Source of the DNA: Bellilinea sp040754815
GTDB taxonomy: Bacteria; Chloroflexota; Anaerolineae; Anaerolineales; Anaerolineaceae
Assembly: GCA_040754815.1 (NCBI GenBank)
Contig: JBFMBX010000002.1
Location: 434,001-498,000, forward strand
Direction of reading: 5' to 3'
DNA: 64,000 bases
This document shows positions 34,029 through 41,177 of this stretch, piece by piece. The position numbers and the translations under genes are program-made. The stretch's first letter is position 1; each line of letters starts with the position of its first letter. A model generated the notes under the pieces. The model had not been told where the DNA came from and did no database searches. It saw only the letters and a list, made by a program, of their open reading frames with translations.

Positions 34029-34478
34029 CTAAGCCGTCTCACCTTCCGCCATCCGTTCCGTGATCAGTTCCAAAGCCCGGATGATTTGCTCCATTTCCTC
34101 ATCCGACAAACGATTGACCAGTTCATAGAGCCATTGTTGACGGGCAACCGTGCTTTCGGTGAGGATTTGCCTGCCCTTTTCGGTCAAAACCAGCTGTTTG
34201 TTGCGCCTGTCGTTTGGATTTTCGCGGCGGGCAACCAGTCCCTGCTGCACCAGACGGTCAAGCAGCTGACTCGAAGCGGCGGCAGTCACCCCCAGTTCCT
34301 CGCTGATTTGGGAAATATTGCAATCCTCGTTGTGATGAATGTGGCGCAGTGCCACCATTTGGGTCATCGAAAGCCCCTGCTCTTTGGCATACTGCCAGAA
34401 AGAGCGCATTGAACGCTGCATGATCTGCCCCATGGTATTTTCAAAAACCTGCAAATACTTTTTTTGAAGTTCATTCAT
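34029..34478 (-). CDS. MarR-family transcriptional regulator
   Basis: A 149-residue winged-helix regulator. The HTH region is CNISQISEELGVTAAASSQLLDRLVQQGLV, with the wing ARRENPNDRRNKQLVLTEKGRQIL. Flanking helices make the dimer interface. MarR proteins usually repress adjacent efflux genes and respond to small phenolic or drug-like ligands. Here the gene leads the exporter operon (marR, 748-residue subunit, 644-residue subunit), all on the minus strand. The promoter (TTGACA/TAATAT) is 36-64 bases upstream, so autoregulation is expected. ATG 34478 has AAGGAAA upstream. Confidence 0.9.
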   Translation of the reverse strand: MNELQKKYLQVFENTMGQIMQRSMRSFWQYAKEQGLSMTQMVALRHIHHNEDCNISQISEELGVTAAASSQLLDRLVQQGLVARRENPNDRRNKQLVLTEKGRQILTESTVARQQWLYELVNRLSDEEMEQIIRALELITERMAEGETA

Positions 34479-34514
34479 AATGGTTCATTTCCTTAAAAAG
34501 TTAAGCGATGTTGA

Positions 34515-34542
34515 ATATTAATCCTTTTTTACAATTTGTCAA
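34515..34542 (-). promoter_or_regulatory. marR-exporter promoter
   Basis: On the minus strand, TTGACA (34537-34542), a 16-base spacer and TAATAT (34515-34520) form a good sigma70-type promoter directly upstream of marR. Confidence 0.7.
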
Positions 34543-34568
34543 TAGTCAGAAGCATTTTAAGATGAAAC

Positions 34569-34597
34569 AGCCGCCTCTCAAATCGGAGAGGTGGCTG
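34569..34597 (-). terminator. Terminator of the thioredoxin-xdhC-bchI operon
   Basis: On the minus strand, CAGCCACCTCTC pairs with GAGAGGCGGCTG over a 5-base loop, then TTTCATCTT. It lies 30 bases past the bchI stop. Confidence 0.7.
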
Positions 34598-34626
34598 CCG
34601 GAAATTTCGTTGAAATGATCGTCTTT

Positions 34627-35787
34627 TTACCGCAGGCCGGTGTCCACAAAATCCTTGAGCGGATTATTCGGATCGGCGTATTCTTTGAGCACTTCCTCGT
34701 ATGTTTTCAAACCCATTGGGCGGCGTTGCTCGCCTTGTTGATGCGCTTTCAAACCCAACAATGTCTCGATTTCATCGCGCAGTTCATCAATATGGGCTGC
34801 CTGTTGTTCAAAGGGTGAATGACGCAAGCGGTGCGGCAGGGCAAATTCGGCCGCAATGGCAATATCTTGCCGGTTGATTTTGCTGCGCTCCTCAAAAGCG
34901 GCCTGCGCGCGCGCCGCCTTGAGAATGACCATATCAGGACGATGACCATCCACTTCGAAATGAGCCGTCAATTGAGTGATGATCATCAAATCATCCCGGC
35001 TATATTCCACCTGCTGTACCAGCCGACGCGCCTGTTGAATTTTGAAGCCCAATTCGCGCTCTCGTTCCTGCCACGCTTTGCAAAAAGCCTCGGCGTTCTC
35101 TTCATAAGCCAGCCGGCGTTTCATAATCGCCACTCGTTCAAGGGCATTGCGCAGCCCCTGCACCTGAACGGATAGCCCAAAGCGATCCAGTAACTGCGGG
35201 CGCAGGTCACCCTCTTCCGGATTCATCGTACCCACCAGAATGAACCGCGCCGGGTGACTGAAGGATACCCCTTCGCGTTCGACAATGTTTACCCCCATTG
35301 CCGCCGAGTCAAGCAGCACATCCACCACATGGTCATCCAGCAGATTGACTTCATCAATGTACAGCAAACCACGGTTGGCTGCCGCCAGCACACCCGGCTC
35401 AAAGGCTTTTTCACCTTTCTGGATGGCTTTTTCAATATCCAGCGTTCCCACCACGCGGTCCTCGGTAGCCGAGATGGGCAAATTGACAAACGGCGTTGGG
35501 CGAGTGATGACGGGCGGCTTTGCACCGCCCGGAAACCGCTGACGGCACTCGGTACACCACTCCATCGGTCGGTCAGGGTCGCAACCGAAGCGGCAACCTT
35601 CGATGACGCGTAAATCCGGCAGCAAAGCCGCCAGCGCCCGCGCCGCCGTGGATTTAGCCGTGCCGCGTTCCCCGCGAATCAAAACACCGCCGATGCGCGA
35701 ATCGATGGCGTTCAAAATCAGGGCGCGCTGCATGCGTTCCTGACCAACAATGGCAGTGAAGGGAAAATTATAAGCAAAATATTGCAT
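34627..35787 (-). CDS. Magnesium-chelatase subunit I-like AAA+ ATPase (BchI/ChlI)
   Basis: A 386-residue AAA+ ATPase of the BchI/ChlI type. Walker A is GERGTAKST, Walker B LLYIDEVNLLDD, sensor 1 LVGTMNPEEGDLRPQLLDRFGL. A Cys segment (EGCRFGCDPDRPMEWCTECR), seen in many BchI homologues, is present. Classical ChlI partners with ChlD and ChlH to insert magnesium, but neither is here and Anaerolineae are not known to be phototrophic. The upstream xdhC suggests instead a maturase role for a metalloenzyme, or a chelatase module with a distant VWA partner; this is inference. It is the third gene in the operon, 12 bases after xdhC. Confidence 0.85.
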   Translation of the reverse strand: MQYFAYNFPFTAIVGQERMQRALILNAIDSRIGGVLIRGERGTAKSTAARALAALLPDLRVIEGCRFGCDPDRPMEWCTECRQRFPGGAKPPVITRPTPFVNLPISATEDRVVGTLDIEKAIQKGEKAFEPGVLAAANRGLLYIDEVNLLDDHVVDVLLDSAAMGVNIVEREGVSFSHPARFILVGTMNPEEGDLRPQLLDRFGLSVQVQGLRNALERVAIMKRRLAYEENAEAFCKAWQERERELGFKIQQARRLVQQVEYSRDDLMIITQLTAHFEVDGHRPDMVILKAARAQAAFEERSKINRQDIAIAAEFALPHRLRHSPFEQQAAHIDELRDEIETLLGLKAHQQGEQRRPMGLKTYEEVLKEYADPNNPLKDFVDTGLR

Positions 35788-35799
35788 CGGTTTTCCGTC

Positions 35800-36579
35800 C
35801 TATGCTTTGATCTTATCCAACCGACGCAATTTGATGTGGTCTGTGTCCAAAGTTTTCCGGTGTCGGCAGGCAATCACTTCGGCTAAAATCGCCACCGCAA
35901 TTTCCTGCGGCGTAACACCGCCAAGGTCAAGGCCAATAGGGGCATAAACCCGCTCCAACTGCTGAGGGGTGAAACCGTCGGCCAGTAAATGCTCACGAAT
36001 GGTGCAGCATTTTGCCAGGCTGCCAATCATGCCGATGTAAGGCGCTGGCGTAGTCAGCGCATAGCGCAAGGCAGCCTCATCCGAAATATGATCGGTGGTA
36101 ATCAGCACCACATACGAATCTTCGCCAAGTTTCACCTGCGCCAGTTCCGGCACGGTCGCCAGACCCGGTTGAACATCTACGACCACCACGTCGAAGCCGG
36201 CTGCCTCACCCATCACTTTAAGCGGGCGGCCGATATGCCCGCCGCCGACGATGACTAACTGGGGTGCAGGCAGAAAGGGTTGAATGAAAACGGTCACCTC
36301 CCCGCCGCACAGTGTGCCGATTGCATCCTGCCCCTTTTCGGTCAGCTTGTAGTGGAACAAACCGGCCTGATGCTGACTGATCACCTTTTTTGCATCTTCA
36401 AGAATGGCGGCTTCCAGTTTTCCTCCGCCAACCGTGCCGGCAGTTTTGCCATCCGCAAACAGGACAATGTGCGCCCCCACTTTGGCAGGGGATGCGCCCT
36501 GTACTTCAACCACTGTGGCTAACACAGCCGGTTGGCGATTTTCAATCGCCTGAGCCAATTGCTGAATGGCATTGGACAT
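35800..36579 (-). CDS. XdhC/CoxF-family molybdoenzyme maturation protein
   Basis: A 259-residue protein of the XdhC/CoxI family. The N-terminal XdhC_CoxI segment is PAVLATVVEVQGASPAKVGAHIVL with GTVGGGKLEAAIL and GTLCGGEVTVFIQP. The C-terminal Rossmann domain is LVIVGGGHIGRPLKVMGEAAGFDVVVVD, followed by YIGMIGSLAKCCTI and IGLDLGGVTPQEIAVAILAEVIA. XdhC proteins bind the molybdenum cofactor and promote its sulfuration and insertion into xanthine-dehydrogenase-family enzymes. No Mo-hydroxylase structural gene is in this window. It sits between thioredoxin-like and bchI-like genes with gaps of 10 and 12 bases. Confidence 0.9.
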   Translation of the reverse strand: MSNAIQQLAQAIENRQPAVLATVVEVQGASPAKVGAHIVLFADGKTAGTVGGGKLEAAILEDAKKVISQHQAGLFHYKLTEKGQDAIGTLCGGEVTVFIQPFLPAPQLVIVGGGHIGRPLKVMGEAAGFDVVVVDVQPGLATVPELAQVKLGEDSYVVLITTDHISDEAALRYALTTPAPYIGMIGSLAKCCTIREHLLADGFTPQQLERVYAPIGLDLGGVTPQEIAVAILAEVIACRHRKTLDTDHIKLRRLDKIKA

Positions 36580-36589
36580 TTCACTTTCC

Positions 36590-36841
36590 TCAGTTAGCCT
36601 GAACGGCCTCTTTTAACCATTTCTCAATTTCAATTTTTGAGGGAATCCTGCCGTAAGAAACCACCTTTCCCTGAATCACCAGCCCGGGCGTTGCCAGAAT
36701 GGGGTACTGCATAATTTCGGTATGGCTGGTTACTTTTTCAAATTCCGCTTCGATGCCTAATGATTCAACAACTTCGCGGGTAACGGCTTCCAGACGTTTG
36801 CAGTTGGCACAGCCGGAACCTAAAATCTTAATATTCACCAT
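36590..36841 (-). CDS. Small thioredoxin-family redox protein (Thioredoxin_3 type)
   Basis: An 83-residue thioredoxin-fold protein. The redox motif is SGCANCKRLEA (Cys-Ala-Asn-Cys), close to the N-terminus as in 'redox-active disulfide protein 2'. The cis-Pro segment is PILATPGLVIQGKVVSYGRIPS. Such proteins often accompany ArsP/DUF318 permeases; in this genome the permease is at 18603, and this gene instead leads the xdhC-bchI operon, suggesting a role in thiol or sulfur handling for cofactor maturation. ATG 36841 has GAGGTGAAA upstream. Confidence 0.85.
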   Translation of the reverse strand: MVNIKILGSGCANCKRLEAVTREVVESLGIEAEFEKVTSHTEIMQYPILATPGLVIQGKVVSYGRIPSKIEIEKWLKEAVQAN

Positions 36842-37013
36842 ATTGTTTCACCTCTTTGCAAAGAAAAACAAAAAATATTCGATTAGATGAATATAATTAT
36901 AATGGACGCTTTTCCTGCCGAAAGTGACAAGTGTATGAGTTTTTCGGGATGTGTTTCACCGATTCAATTCTCCATCTTTGCTCAAACTTAATTCCGTCTC
37001 TGCGTATTCGGGT

Positions 37014-37019
37014 TATAAT
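37014..37019 (+). promoter_or_regulatory. -10 box of the BMC operon
   Basis: TATAAT at 37014-37019, 36 bases before the rpiB TTG start. No good -35 hexamer is present at the right distance, which could mean an activator is needed. Confidence 0.45.
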
Positions 37020-37054
37020 CAAAATATCCATAATTTTCACCCAAGGAAAAATTC

Positions 37055-37636
37055 TTGAACCCCATAACTGAAGCAGAATTAAAAGAAATTGTTTTGCGGG
37101 TCATTCAGCAGTCTGCCACGGTAAAAATGGCAGAAAGAGATACCACACCTGCGGCAAGCGCCGCGTCAGCCGATGTGAACAAAACCGTGGCAATCGGCGC
37201 CGACCATGGCGGTTATGAGCTGAAAGAAATCCTGAAAAAAGAGCTGATCGAAGCCGGTTATCAAGTCCTCGACAGCGGCACCCACAGCAAAGAGCCGGTG
37301 GATTATCCCGACTTTGCCCATGCGGTTGCCTCGCGGGTGGCCAGTGGTCAGGCGTGGCGAGGGGTCATCATTGACGGCGCCGGTATCGGTTCCTGCATGG
37401 TTGCCAATAAAGTTCCCGGCATTCGGGCGGCGCTGGCTTACGATATATCCTCCGCCGTCAACAGCCGGGAACACAACGATGCAAATGTCCTCACTCTGGG
37501 TGCCGGGCTGATCGGCGTCAACCTGGCCCGGCAAATCCTCAAAACATGGTTAGAAACCCCCTTTGCCGGCGGCCGCCACAGCCGCAGGGTAGAAAAAATC
37601 GTTGCCATCGAACAAAAGTATCTCAAGGGAGGGTAA
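37055..37636 (+). CDS. rpiB: BMC-associated ribose-5-phosphate isomerase B with encapsulation peptide
   Basis: A 193-residue protein. Residues 1-24 form an amphipathic helix (TEAELKEIVLRVIQQS) followed by an Ala/Ser/Thr linker, the hallmark of a microcompartment encapsulation peptide. From residue 43 it is RpiB: TVAIGADHGGYELKEIL, then VANKVPGIRAALAYD, SREHNDANVLTLGAGLIG and GGRHSRRVEKI. The family catalytic Cys in CGTGIG is Asp107 here (IIDGAGIGS), though Cys114 lies seven residues on. It should interconvert ribose-5-P and ribulose-5-P, or a related sugar phosphate. The start is TTG 37055 with AAGGA upstream. It is the first gene of the five-gene BMC operon. Confidence 0.9.
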   Translation: MNPITEAELKEIVLRVIQQSATVKMAERDTTPAASAASADVNKTVAIGADHGGYELKEILKKELIEAGYQVLDSGTHSKEPVDYPDFAHAVASRVASGQAWRGVIIDGAGIGSCMVANKVPGIRAALAYDISSAVNSREHNDANVLTLGAGLIGVNLARQILKTWLETPFAGGRHSRRVEKIVAIEQKYLKGG

Positions 37637-37642
37637 ATCCAC

Positions 37643-38572
37643 ATGAATACCGACCCGAAAACCATCGCCTCACTGGTCGAAATCATCACCCGCGAAGTGC
37701 TGACCACGCTGAGCCAGCGTCAGAGCCCCCCTGAAGAAAAGGAAAATGGCTGCAAGTTTTCTTGCGCGGAAGGTATTTGCGTTCAAACCTGTTTCGATAA
37801 AATCGGGCAAGTCATTCACGCCGGTGCGGAGAGAGTTTCCAATGGACTGGGCGGCGTCCCCCACGATATGAAAATTGCCGGCATGATTGATCACACGCTG
37901 CTCAAACCGGAGGCAACGCAGGAACAAATTGCCCAGTTGTGTTTTGAAGCCAAACGCTACGGGTTCGCCTCGGTGTGCGTCAACCCGACGTGGATTGAAT
38001 TGTGCAGCAAACTCTTGCAGGGATCAGCCGCAAAGGTCTGCACGGTCATCGGTTTTCCGCTGGGCGCCACCACCCCGGAGGTAAAAGCCTTCGAAACCGC
38101 ACAGGCCATTCAACTCGGCGCTCAGGAAGTGGATATGGTGATCAATATCGGCGCGCTCAAATCGCGAGATTTACAACTGGTTGCCCGCGATATTCGCGGT
38201 GTGGTCAAAACCGCCCATGAAAAAGGCGTGCTGGTGAAGGTCATCATCGAAACCGCTTTGCTGACGGATGAAGAAAAAGTGATTGCCTGCCTGATTGCCA
38301 AAGAAGTAGGGGCCGATTTTGTCAAAACCTCCACCGGTTTTGCGGGCGGCGGTGCAACCGTTCACGATGTCGCCCTCATGCGCCGCGTGGTCGGCCCGCA
38401 GGTTGGCGTCAAAGCCTCCGGCGGTGTCCGCACCTATGAAGATGCCGAACAGATGGTGAAGGCTGGCGCAAATCGCATCGGTGCCAGCGCCAGTGTAAAA
38501 ATCATCAGTGGTGTGCAGGCAAAAGACTCGCCTGTTTCAAGTCCAGAACCCGCCCTGCAAAAAAGTTACTGA
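37643..38572 (+). CDS. deoC: BMC-associated deoxyribose-phosphate aldolase with encapsulation peptide
   Basis: A 309-residue protein. Residues 5-25 are an amphipathic helix (KTIASLVEIITREVLTTLSQ), another encapsulation-peptide-like extension. Next comes an unusual cysteine cluster, C37/C41/C46/C50. From about residue 78 it is a class I DERA: the Schiff-base Lys is in DFVKTSTGF, the second Lys in VKASGGVRT, and EVDMVINIGALK carries the catalytic Asp. It should split 2-deoxyribose-5-phosphate into glyceraldehyde-3-phosphate and acetaldehyde, the latter being the volatile, toxic product a compartment would retain. Usual DERA length is about 220-260, so the extra is all N-terminal. It lies six bases after rpiB. 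Confidence 0.92.
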   Translation: MNTDPKTIASLVEIITREVLTTLSQRQSPPEEKENGCKFSCAEGICVQTCFDKIGQVIHAGAERVSNGLGGVPHDMKIAGMIDHTLLKPEATQEQIAQLCFEAKRYGFASVCVNPTWIELCSKLLQGSAAKVCTVIGFPLGATTPEVKAFETAQAIQLGAQEVDMVINIGALKSRDLQLVARDIRGVVKTAHEKGVLVKVIIETALLTDEEKVIACLIAKEVGADFVKTSTGFAGGGATVHDVALMRRVVGPQVGVKASGGVRTYEDAEQMVKAGANRIGASASVKIISGVQAKDSPVSSPEPALQKSY

Positions 38573-38586
38573 GTGGAGTAGAAAAT

Positions 38587-38880
38587 ATGCTCATCGCCAG
38601 AGTGATCGGCACCACCGTGGCAACCATCAAGGATGAAAAACTGGCCGGGCGAAAATTGCTGGTAGTCCGTCCCGCCGATGAATTTGGGAACCCCAGCGGT
38701 AAACCTTTCGTTGCCATAGATACTGTAGATGCCGGTATCGGTGATCTGGTCTTGACCTGCGCCGGCTCCTCTGCCCGTCAAACCACGCTGACCAAAGATA
38801 CACCCGTAGATGCAGTCATCATGGCCATTATTGACACGCTGGAAGTCGAAGGCAAAATTACCTTTCAGAAAGCCCCCTGA
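38587..38880 (+). CDS. BMC-P vertex shell protein (EutN/CcmL family), copy 1
   Basis: A 97-residue EutN/CcmL-type protein. These form pentamers that cap the vertices of bacterial microcompartments. The family pattern is clear: IARVIGTTVATIKDEKLAGRKLLVVRP, FVAIDTVDAGIGDLVLTCAGSSAR and VDAVIMAIIDTLEV. It follows deoC by 14 bases and is one of three different vertex paralogues in a row. No BMC-H or BMC-T gene is in the window, so the facets of the shell must be encoded elsewhere. Confidence 0.95.
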   Translation: MLIARVIGTTVATIKDEKLAGRKLLVVRPADEFGNPSGKPFVAIDTVDAGIGDLVLTCAGSSARQTTLTKDTPVDAVIMAIIDTLEVEGKITFQKAP

Positions 38881-38896
38881 GGCCTGAAAAATCCTT

Positions 38897-39217
38897 ATGT
38901 TACTCGGCATTGTAAAAGGGAATGCAGTATGTACCATCAAGTACCCCGGCACACAGGGGTTGAAGTTGCTGGTGGTGCAACCGGTCAATAAACATCTTCA
39001 ACCCATCGGGGGATTACAGGTAGCCGCCGACATCGTCCACGCCGGTGAGGGCAACCTGTGTGTGATGGTGCGCGCTCGCGAAGCCGCTCTGGCCATGCCG
39101 GGTGAAAAATTCGTCCCCATTGATCTGGCGTTGGTTGGGGTTGTGGACGAATTGGACGTAAGAAGCGATGATTCCTTCAACCTCACCCTCCTGCGGGGGT
39201 GGAATCCTTATTCTTAA
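38897..39217 (+). CDS. BMC-P vertex shell protein (EutN/CcmL family), copy 2
   Basis: A 106-residue EutN/CcmL-family protein, the most diverged of the three. LLGIVKGNAVCTIKYPGTQGLKLLVVQPV, VAADIVHAGEGNLCVMVRAREAAL and IDLALVGVVDELDV align with the pentamer fold. The Gly-Ile-Gly-Asp turn reads GEGN and the usual Ser/Gly-x-Ala-Arg loop is altered to REAALAM, so its pore or interface may differ. A longer C-terminal tail (SDDSFNLTLLRGWNPYS) extends past the domain. The gap to the previous gene is 16 bases. Confidence 0.92.
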   Translation: MLLGIVKGNAVCTIKYPGTQGLKLLVVQPVNKHLQPIGGLQVAADIVHAGEGNLCVMVRAREAALAMPGEKFVPIDLALVGVVDELDVRSDDSFNLTLLRGWNPYS

Positions 39218-39226
39218 GACAATCTC

Positions 39227-39499
39227 ATGATTCTTGCAAAAGTGGTCGGTACCGTCGTCACTACCATCAGCCATCCCGATTATAAAAATCGGCGGCTGCT
39301 GGTGATACAGCCGCTCGGTCTGGAAGATGAATCCCCCGATGCGGATTTCATCGCGCTGGACAATACCCACGCCGGCATTGGGGATACCGTGCTGGTCAAC
39401 CGCGAAGGGAACGGCGCCCGTCAGGTTCTAAAAAATCCCAATGCCTGCGTGATTTCTGTGATTGTCGGTATTGTTGACTCCGTTTATATCGAAGAATAA
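39227..39499 (+). CDS. BMC-P vertex shell protein (EutN/CcmL family), copy 3
   Basis: A 90-residue EutN/CcmL-family vertex protein with the compact canonical form: ILAKVVGTVVTTISHPDYKNRRLLVIQPL, FIALDNTHAGIGDTVLVNREGNGAR and SVIVGIVDSVYIEE. It is nine bases after copy 2 and ends the operon. Its stop is only 11 bases from the stop of the convergent RNHCP gene, so there is no room for a conventional terminator between them. Confidence 0.95.
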   Translation: MILAKVVGTVVTTISHPDYKNRRLLVIQPLGLEDESPDADFIALDNTHAGIGDTVLVNREGNGARQVLKNPNACVISVIVGIVDSVYIEE

Positions 39500-39510
39500 T
39501 TCTTCTCATT

Positions 39511-39984
39511 TCAAAACATTTCTTCCAAAATCTCACCTTTTCTCGAAAAGCGGGCTAAATACCACAGGTGTTCTTCATTTAGCAGTTCTACCCCCATGAG
39601 GGTGATGGTTTGCTGCGTTTGCGCATCCAGCTGCAGAGAAAATTCAAACACTTCAATCAGCCTTTGCGCATCATCATCGGCTGCCAGCCGATTGATTGAC
39701 ACAGCGCCGCATTCGGTACACCGGTGAACCAGCATCAACTCACCCTGCACCGCACCGCGGTATCTTTTCCGCTCGCGTTTGAAAGTCAGGCCAACGGGCG
39801 CCATGCCGCCCTTGCATGCACTCATGCGGTCACCTGCCGCGTACCAGTCCACATGGCGCGACCACAGGCAGTAAGGGCAGTGGTTGCGGTTACGCACACC
39901 GCTGAAGAGGGGATTCACCGAAACCCAGTTTCCGCAATGCCGGCACACAAAATCGTTCTGAGGGGGGTAAAACTGCTTCTTCAT
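39511..39984 (-). CDS. RNHCP-domain zinc-ribbon protein
   Basis: A 157-residue protein carrying the RNHCP domain: FVCRHCGNWV, then RNRNHCPYCLWSRHVDWYAAGDRMSACKGGMAP, and a later HRCTECGAVSINRL. Three Cys-x2-Cys pairs suggest two zinc ribbons. The domain's function is not established; it is found in bacteria next to translation or RNA-related genes. The gene start overlaps the rsgA stop by four bases (ATGA), so it is translationally coupled to the ribosome-assembly GTPase RsgA, which hints at an rRNA or ribosome link. Confidence 0.85.
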   Translation of the reverse strand: MKKQFYPPQNDFVCRHCGNWVSVNPLFSGVRNRNHCPYCLWSRHVDWYAAGDRMSACKGGMAPVGLTFKRERKRYRGAVQGELMLVHRCTECGAVSINRLAADDDAQRLIEVFEFSLQLDAQTQQTITLMGVELLNEEHLWYLARFSRKGEILEEMF

Positions 39985-40961
39985 GGCTCACCCCTCAAAT
40001 GAAGATAACTGCGGTAACGGCGCGGGTGAATGTGTCCTTCCATCACCGCCTTGCGGACGGCGCAACCGGGTTCTTCATCATGGGCACAATCCACGCCAAA
40101 GCGGCACTTGCCCAGGTAAGGGCGCATTTCCGGAAAGTCGTTTGCAAGTTCTTCGGCTGGTATTTTCCACAATCCGAATTCACGCATCCCCGGCGTATCA
40201 ATCACTGCCCCGCTGCCGTCCAGCGGGAACATTTCCGGACTGGTGGTGGTGTGGCGACCCTTACCGGTAGAAGGATTGACGGTGTTAACTTTCAATTCTT
40301 TTCCCGGCAGCAGTTGGTTCAACAGCGATGATTTTCCCACTCCCGACTTGCCGATGACCAGCGAAATCCGCCCGCTTAACAGGCAGCGCAATTCCTCCAT
40401 ACCCTCACCCGTTCGCGTACTGGTAAACTGAACGGCATAGCCAATCCGCTGAAAATCTTTCAGAATTTCCACCGCTTCTCGCTGAAAATCGCTACTGAGG
40501 GTTTCGAATAAATCCATTTTGGTGATGCAAATCACCGCCGCCAAACCCGAATCTTCCGCCGCCACAAGATAGCGGTCGAGCAGATTCCAATGCGGGGCCG
40601 GATTCGTAATCGAAAAGACGGCGATCAACTGATCCACGTTGGCGGCAATGACCTGTTCGTGAGGGTGCTTATCCGGCATCGGCAATGCCGAACGCCTGCC
40701 GAACTTACTGCGCCGCGGCAGCACTTCTTTGATGACTCCCTTTTGAGAGTCGATCACCTGCACCCGCACCTCATCCCCTACGGTGAGTGAGGAAATCCAA
40801 TCATTCTTCTGAGAATTGGATTTCTTCGGTTGTTTGGGCTCTTTCAGGTTACCAGCCACAGAGCAATGAAGGATGCGGTGGTCGGCGCTCACCTCAAAAG
40901 TTGTGTTCAATTTTTTCGTGATCAGCCCTAAAAATTCCTGTTCATATTCATGATGAAACAT
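39981..40961 (-). CDS. rsgA: Ribosome small-subunit GTPase RsgA
   Basis: A 326-residue circularly permuted GTPase that checks late 30S assembly. An N-terminal OB domain (VGDEVRVQVIDSQKGVIKEVLPRRS) is followed by permuted G motifs in the order G4 ITKMD, G5 TSTRTGEG, G1 GKSGVGKSS, G2 GRHTTTS, G3 DTPG. The C-terminal zinc domain is CRFGVDCAHDEEPGCAV with HIHPRRY. All family hallmarks are intact. A bidirectional terminator lies only 27 bases upstream of the start, so the promoter must be very close or the gene relies on read-through. Confidence 0.96.
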   Translation of the reverse strand: MFHHEYEQEFLGLITKKLNTTFEVSADHRILHCSVAGNLKEPKQPKKSNSQKNDWISSLTVGDEVRVQVIDSQKGVIKEVLPRRSKFGRRSALPMPDKHPHEQVIAANVDQLIAVFSITNPAPHWNLLDRYLVAAEDSGLAAVICITKMDLFETLSSDFQREAVEILKDFQRIGYAVQFTSTRTGEGMEELRCLLSGRISLVIGKSGVGKSSLLNQLLPGKELKVNTVNPSTGKGRHTTTSPEMFPLDGSGAVIDTPGMREFGLWKIPAEELANDFPEMRPYLGKCRFGVDCAHDEEPGCAVRKAVMEGHIHPRRYRSYLHLRGEP

Positions 40962-40987
40962 GGTTGCATTTCCTTACATTTACACAC

Positions 40988-41036
40988 AAAAAACGCCAGT
41001 CCGGGGTTATTCCCGTGGCTGGCGGTAAATTTTTTT
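40988..41036. terminator. Bidirectional intrinsic terminator upstream of rsgA
   Basis: CGCCAG-T-CCGGGG (40994-41006) pairs with CCCG-T-GGCTGGCG (41012-41024). Six A on the left (40988-40993) give a U tract on the minus strand, and seven T (41030-41036) give one on the plus strand. Confidence 0.75.
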
Positions 41037-41042
41037 CACTTT

Positions 41043-41058
41043 TGACCGATTTCGGTCA
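41043..41058. promoter_or_regulatory. TGACCGA-TT-TCGGTCA dyad
   Basis: A perfect 7-bp inverted repeat with a 2-base centre, placed 82-97 bases upstream of rsgA on the minus strand. Its form resembles a binding site for a dimeric regulator, but no promoter can be assigned beside it. Confidence 0.4.
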
Positions 41059-41120
41059 GAAAACCTCATGTGCCATGCCGCACCAAAGCCGTTCGGCAAA
41101 GTTGCTCACGAGCACAAGGT

Positions 41121-41155
41121 AATAAAAAGCCACGGGCACATGCACGCCCGCGGCT
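41121..41155 (-). terminator. Intrinsic terminator after the 27-codon ORF
   Basis: On the minus strand, AGCC-G-CGGGC pairs with GCCCG-T-GGCT (41128-41155), followed by TTTTTATT. It lies 22 bases past the stop of the small ORF and would end its transcript. Confidence 0.75.
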
Positions 41156-41177
41156 GGAATTATTCCCGAATGATGAG

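Noticed and set aside
34627..35787. Evidence for phototrophy from the BchI-like gene
   Set aside because: No BchD, BchH or reaction-centre genes are present, and BchI-like ATPases occur widely in non-phototrophs.
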